Source: Hyaloperonospora brassicae
Taxonomy: Eukaryota > Oomycota > Peronosporomycetes > Peronosporales > Peronosporaceae
DNA: 64,000 bases
Reading direction: 5' to 3'
NCBI GenBank assembly: GCA_947650285.1
Contig: CANTFL010001342.1
Coordinates: 248,001 to 312,000 of the forward strand
How positions within the stretch are numbered: the stretch's first letter is position 1; every line of letters begins with the position of its first letter. Shown one piece after another: positions 57,264 to 64,000 of this stretch. The notes below the pieces were generated by a model. It saw only the letters and a program-made list of their open reading frames with translations, was not told the DNA's origin and did not search any database. A program made the position numbers and the translations under genes.

Positions 57264-59270
57264 ATGTCGACAAGACTGCTTTGGCATTCAAGTGCAGTGC
57301 TACTTGCAGCATGTCTGACTGCCACCTCTTCGGCGCTCGACTTTATGGATGCAAGTGATCCAGTGCAGAGTACAGGTCCGGTAGCTCCTGAAAGTGAGAC
57401 GCAAGATGCGGACGAAGCTTCTGGCGCAAATGGCTTTGAACACCTCAACTCACATGTGCAGTGGGCACCGCCCTCGTCGAACTATGGACCCCCGGACCCG
57501 TCTAACGGCAACGCAGGAGGATGGCCTCCGACCACGTCAATGGACACCCCATCCGTACATTCAGCGGACAAAGGCCAGTCAGCTGGACACGAAGGGCAGC
57601 AGCAATGGCCGCAGCATCCTCCGATGTGGGTCCAGGGAAGTGACGACAGCAACGGTCAAGGCTGGACGCAGCCGAGTTCACATGGTGGTAGTCAAGGGTG
57701 GATGCCTGGTGGGGGCTACGAGCACAAAGGCTGGATGCCTCCGACCGGTCAAGGTGATGGCAATGGAGACCAAGGTTGGATTCAGCCAACGGGATCAGGT
57801 GCGTCCTCGACGCAGCCGAACACTGGAACGATGACAAGTGGTGAGTCGAGCGGACGTGAGGACGGGCCCCCGAGCACGGAAGACATGGACACCACCGCCA
57901 GCTTAAGTGATGAAATGACCGTGGACAACGACGTCAGCCTCGAGTGTAGTGGCTCCGATGAGGACGTTAGCCAAGACAGTGACTTGGGCCTCGAGTGTAG
58001 TGGCTCCGATGAGGACGTTAGCCAGGACAGTGACTTGGGCCTCGAGTGTAGTGGCGCCGATGAGGACGTTAGCCAGGACAGTGACTTGGGCCTTGAGTGT
58101 AGTGGCTCCGACGAGAAAGAGACGACGGCGTCGACTTCAGCTGCAGACTTATCGGATACTACGCCGACGGTTTCCAGAGACAAAGACTTTCCGGGCTGGT
58201 CGCGGCCGCCTGAAGAAGCTGCATCCGCACCATCTCTGGCGTCTTCGTCACACTCAGATGCATTGACCACGGCTACTGGAACGAACGGACAGAGCGGCAG
58301 TCAGACGACCTCGCCAGACTCATCGTCGGACGACGAGTTCTCCTCGGACACGACGCAGCCCGAGTTACCCTCAGAGTCTGCTCCGTCAACAGCCTCGTCC
58401 GCTGACACTGTGCCATCGGTAGCACCGAAAGACTCAGAAGACCCACCGACGTCCACTGGCAAAGGCGAACACGCGACTTTCGGGACGGTGACTTCGAAGC
58501 CCGGGGAATGTGTCATCGGCGATCCGAAGGAATACGTGACAGCCAAAGATGTGGACTGGGTCTTTGAGAATCGCATGGGCGTCAATCAAACGGGCAATCA
58601 AAACTGGATCTTCGACCACGTCGTCAAGAACAAAGGCTCACTCAACTACTGTCTCCGCTGGGATGGTACGCAGAAACTTTCCAAGACGATGGCACTGAAG
58701 TTTAAGCCCATGCTACAACGTCAGTATGCAGCTTGGAACCGTTGGCTTATCGGGTATGGCTGCTGGCCATACGACGAGATCGAGATCAATATGGTCGGCT
58801 TTGCTGTCAAGGACGCGTCGTTGCTAGACTGGACGGACGACTCACTTGGGAAAATTTACGAAGGCGATTTGGATGCAGAAGGAGTTGCGCAGTGTCCACA
58901 CGCCTGCTACCGGTTCTTTGACAATGCGCCGAAGACTTGGTCGGACACGAGTGGATGCCAAGGCGAACCCTTCGACTTGTCTTTGTGGCCAAAAGAAGGT
59001 CTAGAGGGCGGCTTGGGCTACGATTGGGGCCAAGAAGTCAATATGGACAACATGCTGCAGACCATTGACGACGAAGAGCTCACGATTGTTTCGCATGAGA
59101 TCGGTCACGGCCATGGCCTGCCAGACTTCTACGAGCCATCGGACCAACCGAATGCTGACTGGCCTAAGTGCATCATGATGGCTGGTAGCTCCATGACCGT
59201 CACAGATGGCGATGGCTGGATGCTACGTCGCGCTTACGAAAGCATCAGGTCGCGCTACGATTTCAAGTAA
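57264..59270 (+). CDS. Secreted HExxH zinc metallopeptidase with disordered repeat region
   Basis: From the ATG at 57264 the product is 668 residues. An upstream in-frame ATG at 57144 is possible, but the signal peptide (MSTRLLWHSSAVLLAACLTA...SSA) begins here. The mature N-terminal half is low-complexity. It has Trp/Gly/Pro/Gln-rich copies of a GW-x-P-type motif (about 120-190), then 3.5 tandem 17-residue repeats, then a Ser/Thr/Asp/Pro-rich linker suited to O-glycosylation. The C-terminal globular domain (about 410-668) has paired Cys, many Trp, and HEIGHGHGLPDFYEP (His611, Glu612, His615, Asp621), followed by IMMAGSSM and GWMLRR. This is a zinc-peptidase signature with a possible Met-turn. 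Similar C-terminal domains occur in secreted proteins of fungi and bacteria. It may act on host or own cell-wall protein, but this is inference. Confidence 0.85.
   Translation: MSTRLLWHSSAVLLAACLTATSSALDFMDASDPVQSTGPVAPESETQDADEASGANGFEHLNSHVQWAPPSSNYGPPDPSNGNAGGWPPTTSMDTPSVHSADKGQSAGHEGQQQWPQHPPMWVQGSDDSNGQGWTQPSSHGGSQGWMPGGGYEHKGWMPPTGQGDGNGDQGWIQPTGSGASSTQPNTGTMTSGESSGREDGPPSTEDMDTTASLSDEMTVDNDVSLECSGSDEDVSQDSDLGLECSGSDEDVSQDSDLGLECSGADEDVSQDSDLGLECSGSDEKETTASTSAADLSDTTPTVSRDKDFPGWSRPPEEAASAPSLASSSHSDALTTATGTNGQSGSQTTSPDSSSDDEFSSDTTQPELPSESAPSTASSADTVPSVAPKDSEDPPTSTGKGEHATFGTVTSKPGECVIGDPKEYVTAKDVDWVFENRMGVNQTGNQNWIFDHVVKNKGSLNYCLRWDGTQKLSKTMALKFKPMLQRQYAAWNRWLIGYGCWPYDEIEINMVGFAVKDASLLDWTDDSLGKIYEGDLDAEGVAQCPHACYRFFDNAPKTWSDTSGCQGEPFDLSLWPKEGLEGGLGYDWGQEVNMDNMLQTIDDEELTIVSHEIGHGHGLPDFYEPSDQPNADWPKCIMMAGSSMTVTDGDGWMLRRAYESIRSRYDFK
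57939..58115 (+). repeat. 51-bp tandem repeat inside the metallopeptidase gene
   Basis: Units at 57939-57989, 57990-58040 and 58041-58091 plus a partial unit to 58115 encode LECSGSDEDVSQDSDLG repeats. Units differ at only a few bases, so copy number may vary between strains. Each unit has a single Cys. Confidence 0.92.
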
Positions 59271-60854
59271 CACAGGTTTCGTATCGGATGAGACTTGTGT
59301 CCCTGTTCTGGTTTCTGCTCGCGGTCGCGCGGCGTCGGCGTGAAGTGTAGTGTAGTGTCGCTCCTCATGACGTGTTAACGAATCGATTATCTTTGGTGCA
59401 CGAGTGCCCTTGCGCTGTTCTTATACACGACGACGCCATTGTGAGCCTAGCAGCTTACACATTACTGGTGCTTTTTTATACCAGTACCTGTCGTGCCAAA
59501 GACAATGAAGATGGACTGAACACATTGCATCAGGGAAACCCAGCGATCGCTCCCCTTCGGTCCAGAGGTTAGTGAGGCGTGTGTGCAGCAAACGAGCGAT
59601 ACCACTCCGAGTTCTCATCAAGCGTTTCGGATTTCGATTGCTGCAGAAATGTTTATGGACATGACACTTGCGTGATGTTGTCGGGCTTGACGGTTGACAG
59701 ACCACACATAAAATGTAGTCAGGGTAAAGCCCTGGACGGTCGTCCTCGTTACAAACTTCGTCATTCCTTCTGTATGAGATGTCAAGCAGTAGGTGGTTTG
59801 GTCGATCGGCGTGATGAGCTGAGCGGTCAGATGCACGTTGTCCCACGATACTGAAGTCACGGTGGCCACTGGAATGACATCGATTCGCGCAATGGATGGA
59901 GATATCCTTCTTCTGGGATCAGGTTGCCAAAAGTGATGCGTGATGCTCCAAAGCCTGTAAAACGCTACGAGAGACTGTCGTTGAGGTCGTCTTTTACACT
60001 GGCGCGCTACGTGAAGCGCTTGTACAGTTGTGAGTTAGTGAAGACCTCTCCCTCGTGACTGAACTTGCTATCCGTTGATACGTATGTGTGCACAACTTTG
60101 TTCAGTTGCACTCGCCAAGCTGTCAGTGGGGCTTGAACTTGACGGCAAGGACATCAAGATTCGATACAGCACGTGACGTGGAAGAACGTCCTGACTTTGT
60201 TTGGGTGGAATCGATGCTGTTGTTGTTGCGTCCAAGGCTTCCGAATGGCGAGAAAGCATCTTTGTAGCTCATGCAATTACAATAGGCCAGTTTTTATCGA
60301 TCACTGCACAAGTGCTTTTGAGTTTGTAAGCGATCAGGTGCAGATGATTGCAATTGCGAGCCAGACACTTTCTTGTTCGTTCGGCGGCTACGCAAGTGCC
60401 AGTTTTGCTTTGTCACAGTTGGTGTAGGAGAAGTTCACAGCATTTAGCTGGAATTATACTTGTGCTCACGGCAGCGGTCGTGTAGAGAAAAATCGACACG
60501 GACATCACCTGTTCCGCTTGTCGGTGCTATACCGGAAGGTCTCTGGTCATTCATGCTGTCTAAACAGGGCGAGCGATTTCCATCTTCCAGCCCCAGTCTT
60601 AGGGTCATATCCCATGACAAAGAGACTGTGTGCACGGCGCTCAATACATCGCTTGTGAGTCAGCAACAAGGTCATTGTGCGAAGGGTGACGTCGGGATAT
60701 GGAGCATAGTGTCCACATACACACTGGATGAACACCACAACGGAACATAATCGAGAACGCTCTTTGCCCTCAATACAGCACTCGTACTTCAGGATGTCAC
60801 CGTTGTATTCGTTTCATAGTAGTGGAGGAAAGACGGATAAACGAGTGTGAGGCC
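59271..60854. other. Intergenic region, convergent genes
   Basis: This lies between the metallopeptidase stop and the stop of the convergently oriented FtsH-like gene. Minus-strand frames at 59421-59869 and 60547-60738 (the latter with FVMGYDPKTG, faintly copia-like) are too weak to call. Both flanking genes must terminate here; no clear poly(A) signal was identified. Confidence 0.4.
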
Positions 60855-62350
60855 CTACGATTCGTTCTCTAATGTCAGCTCGAATGACGATCCAGAAATG
60901 GTGCGCAACTGCGACTCAAAAGCGCGATCCATCGCGAGTTTGAAATGCGCGTGTTTAATGCTCGTTTCTCCTTGACGCACTGCCAACAATGCAGCCTCAT
61001 TGACCAGACTTGCTAACTGAGCTCCTGAGCGCTGACCACGATGACCACATTCCTCCGCGACAACAGATAGGTCGACTTCGCTGTCCAGACGCACACTACG
61101 ACAGTGCACCTTCAGTATATCTTCACGTCCTTTGACATCGGGCAAGCCGACGTAGACATGGCGGTCAAAGCGACCAGGGCGACACAATGCCGGATCCAAC
61201 ACTTCCGGACGATTTGTAGCAGCAATCAGGATAATCCCATCGCCTTTGCCTTCGAATCCATCCATCTCAGTCAACAGCTGGTTCAATGTCTGCTCACGCT
61301 CGTCGTTCGAGTTCAATCCACCACGGACTTTTGCCAGCGCATCGATCTCGTCAATAAAGATAATACATTGCGGGGACTGCGAGGCTTGCGTGAAGAGGTC
61401 TCGCACTCGGGCAGCTCCTCTTCCCACCAGCGTCTCCACAAAGTCTGAGGCGGAGCAAAACAAGAATGCGACACCTGCCTCGGAAGCTACAGCTCGAGCC
61501 AAGAGTGTTTTGCCCGTTCCCGATGGGCCACAGAGCAGCACTCCTTTTGGTACTTTGGCCCCAATAGCCAGGTACCGAGCTGGGTACCGCAGAAAGTCGA
61601 CTACTTCTTCTAACTCCTGTCTAGCTCCATCGATTCCCGCGACATCCTTAAACGTGATCCGTTGACTCTCGTGCTGTTTTCTCGTTTTCTTCACCCCGTC
61701 TTTGCCCACAGCTCCCGTGTCAGTGCCCACAATTCCACGCAGCATCTTGTAGCTAAGTCCCAAGTAGAGAAGAGGCATGAGCGCCACTGCAATTGGCACA
61801 AATATCTTGGATCTCGACGGTGCCACCGCGCCAAATTCCACGCCAGAACGCGTGAGTGCATCCAAAATAAAGCTGCTGCCTGCAGTGTAGGGCGGCACGA
61901 ACACCCTGTGGTAGCGAACACACAAAAGAAGAAATAAGTTGTGGTCCTGGACACCTGCATGTTCTCCATCTATCGAATGTGTATCGATACTCTAGTACTC
62001 TCTTGATCGTTCCATTGCTCTCGATAACTTGGCCAAATCAACTCGAAGGAGCGTCAAAACAACGTGACACAATGCACGTTAGCGTACCTGTACGTCTCCA
62101 GACTGTTTTTGAGCAAAACAACGCAGTGATTCCCGGCTATGAGCACTTTATGCACACGATGAGTGCTCAAATCGCTCAACAAGACGCTCAAGAGTCGCCA
62201 AGACGGCGCAGCAGACGATTGAGTCGCTTTAAGCGCATGAACCTGCGTCACAATCGACATAACAAGCAGACGGAGCTTCTGCACGCCTTTTCTGGCAAGT
62301 AGCAGCACGCACAGCGCCGTGACGAAGCGCCGCGCGCTTGGTACCTGCAT
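60855..62350 (-). CDS. FtsH-like AAA+ ATPase lacking the protease domain
   Basis: Two exons, 62350-62088 and 61905-60855, are joined across a 182-base intron (GTACGC donor at 62087, polypyrimidine then CAG acceptor at 61906). Splicing restores [10 protein letters not shown] in frame and gives 437 residues. Order: a basic/hydrophobic N terminus that may be an organelle-targeting or membrane anchor (1-35); the FtsH extracellular-type domain (50-115); a membrane helix (122-139); then the AAA+ core. The core has Walker A GPSGTGKT (214-221), Walker B IIFIDEID (269-276), and the second region of homology ending in RPGRFDR (330-336). The gene stops soon after the AAA lid, so the M41 zinc-protease domain (HEAGH) is absent. 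The pore loop reads TLVGRG where active FtsH has MFVGVG. It resembles catalytically inactive FtsHi/FtsH-like subunits of mitochondria or plastids, perhaps a chaperone or assembly partner. Confidence 0.85.
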
Positions 62351-62972
62351 TGTCGTGCGCCAGTGCAAAAGTATCCGTATTCGAGTGACGTGATTGGTCA
62401 AATTGAAGAAGAAGGCAGAATGAGGCCGAATGCACAGGCAGGTGGACGATTTCTGAGCCGTAATGTGCTCATTTTGTGCGTACTTACCACGTGTGCCCAA
62501 AATGTCGCGCGCGCCGCAGCGAAAACGCACTTGACAAGGGTACAAAAGGACCACAAGCACGTCATACGCTCACAGACGTTATCCGCATGTACCGTTATTG
62601 TCAATTGCGCCTCCGTCTCGTTTACGAATGAAAGCAGCAACTGTGTAAGTGCGAGAAATGTACGCAGAGATAGTGGCATCAAGCAAAACATATCCGATCT
62701 TGACCCCACTGAGCGCTTGCAGTCAGCCGATGAGGATATCGACTCGTGCAAAGAGTCGAACATACGCTTGCGATGCGATCTGCTTGCAGGCGACACTGAA
62801 GTTTGCCACTGATCATCATCATGGGACATCGAAGGATATAACCATGTTTACTTGCCTTGTTTACCATCATCTTCGTGCTCGTCATCTGCCAACAAAATTT
62901 AAGACCAAACACTTCAACAGATGCCAGCGCGTCTAAAACTGGCTGGATCGACGACACCTGATTCGCACACCT
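62351..62972. other. Intergenic region between the kinase and the FtsH-like gene
   Basis: About 620 bases separate two minus-strand genes. A plus-strand frame of 149 codons (62363-62812) overlaps here with no domain or convincing signal peptide. The region more likely holds the 3' end of the kinase gene and the promoter of the FtsH-like gene. Confidence 0.4.
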
Positions 62973-64000
62973 TCACTGGGCGCCCTGGACATGTGGGCTT
63001 TGCTGATGCATGTGCACCAAGTTGACGTTGCTGCTGCCATCACTGCCAAACCGTGGATCCTGGCCACTCGCCAGCGGCCGAATGCCCGAGAGCGTCTTGA
63101 GCTCAGTGATGATTCGGGCACACAGGTTCATGTACGTGAAAGCATTGCCGTCAAGGCGCTGGAAATCGAGCAGGTAAATGTGCTGCTGCACTTTGTACAG
63201 CTGGAGACCAATCTTGATGCGCTGCATTTGCTGCTGTAGCATTGCCTCTTCTGGACTCGTCCCACCAGCATCATTTGTGTCTCCTCCCGAAGACTGCCAT
63301 CTGCACTTGACGCGGTACGGTGCTACCACTTTCCATTCAAAGTGAAGCACGAAAAGCGCCTTGTACACTTCTGACATCACGTGAGCCGGCTCTTTCTTCG
63401 ACTGGATCCCCAAGTACCACCGTCGCCGCTTGGGTGTAGGGGCAGCGGAGCCGTGACCATCTTCAAAGCCAGGTATGTTATTGCCTCCAGCAATCGACAT
63501 CCGCGGGCCTTGCCCCGGAATGTTCAAGCCACGCCCGCCAAAATTCCGTGGATCGGCCAATGCTGAGGAGGGCGTCACCAATGGCGATGCTGCCATGGGA
63601 AGTGGTCCTCGTCCGGGTAGCAACAAAGTGCTCGGTTCGGGAGTCGAGAAAGTCTTCGGCTTATTATCGACCGTCCGAACATCTCGCAATTCTGTACGCA
63701 AGCACGGACACAATGCACATCCATCAGTACGACGAAACGCTGCTGCACAGCCTGATCCCTAGAAACTGACCGTCGATGCGAATCTTGGCGTTCTTGTGAT
63801 CAAGGATGAGCTCGTATGCCACGCGAAGCGGATGATTCTCCCGCCTCATTAACAGTGCTACAAGCTGGTCGTGCCCGACATTTGCTGCATACGCCAGTGC
63901 CAAGCATTGTGATAGGCACTCTTCGTCAATCTTAAAAGTCTGCATCATCCAAATTCGTTCGATAGTGAGTACGACCGATTCCCTTTTCTACTGGTACTAC
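62973..64000 (-). CDS. SNF1/AMPK alpha-subunit kinase, C-terminal part (cut by window edge)
   Basis: On the minus strand an exon ending at 63771 is joined to 63691-62973 across a 79-base intron (GTCAGT donor at 63770, GTACAG acceptor at 63692), in frame as KIRID/ELRDVRTVD. A further acceptor seems to lie near 63988 (AG before AAAAGGGAATCG). The kinase domain is therefore outside the window. Visible are a UBA-like autoinhibitory segment (ERIWMMQTFKIDEECLSQCLALAYAAN, split by normal residues), a Pro/Gly-rich linker, and the alpha C-terminal domain. That domain shows RRRWYLGIQSKKEPAHVMSE, FEWKVVAPYRVKCRW, then KIGLQLYKVQQHIYLLDFQ and NLCARIITELKTLSG. This domain binds the beta and gamma subunits of the AMP-activated/SNF1 complex, the cell's energy sensor. 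The family call is firm. The last residues are Gln/His-rich. Confidence 0.9.

Noticed and set aside
57782..58270. 162-codon minus-strand repeat-containing frame
   Set aside because: Antisense image of the 51-bp tandem repeats in the metallopeptidase gene.
62363..62812. 149-codon plus-strand frame, considered as a small secreted effector
   Set aside because: No N-terminal signal peptide at the start, no RxLR or similar motif, and it overlaps the probable 5' region of the FtsH-like gene.

Overview
The window looks like a eukaryotic plant-pathogen-type genome, most likely an oomycete (downy mildew or Phytophthora relative). The reasons are short GT-AG introns, secreted proteins, a chromovirus-type Ty3/Gypsy element, MULE and pogo transposase remnants, and sparse genes set in long repeat-rich DNA. 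The species call is an inference from gene and element style, not from any search.

Layout, left to right. 1-5532 is one arm of a large inverted repeat whose other arm lies at 33365-38913. 5533-12792 is one copy of a 7.2-kb direct duplication (second copy 45132-52381). Each copy carries a secreted glucose-6-phosphate 1-epimerase-like gene and a two-exon gene of unknown function. 13260-13724 (minus) encodes a small B12D/NDUFA4-like membrane protein. 14413-22395 is a complete but inactivated Ty3/Gypsy chromovirus on the minus strand, with two LTRs, a 5-bp target duplication, gag, protease, RT, RNase H, integrase and chromodomain. It is nested inside an older, oppositely oriented LTR. 22853-32306 is AT-rich with no recognisable gene. 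32307-33255 holds a MULE-like end repeat and a processed alpha-tubulin pseudogene. 38914-45131 is a graveyard of elements: a pogo-type DDE fragment, a truncated relative of the Gypsy element, and a MULE transposase pseudogene. 52382-57263 is non-genic apart from a Gypsy RT/RNase H relic.

The right end is the best genic stretch. It holds a secreted HExxH zinc metallopeptidase with a long Ser/Asp-rich repeat region (57264-59270), an FtsH-like AAA+ protein with no protease domain (60855-62350, minus, two exons), and the C-terminal part of an SNF1/AMPK alpha-subunit kinase (62973 to the edge, minus). These genes do not form an evident pathway.

The most unusual signal is inside the Gypsy element. 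Its LTRs, gag, pol and 3' region are all packed with short, mostly perfect inverted repeats (arms about 6-14 bp, spacers 0-10 nt), one every few tens of bases. Host genes next to it do not show this. A decayed antisense reading frame ending in a coiled coil also lies opposite the chromodomain end of the element.
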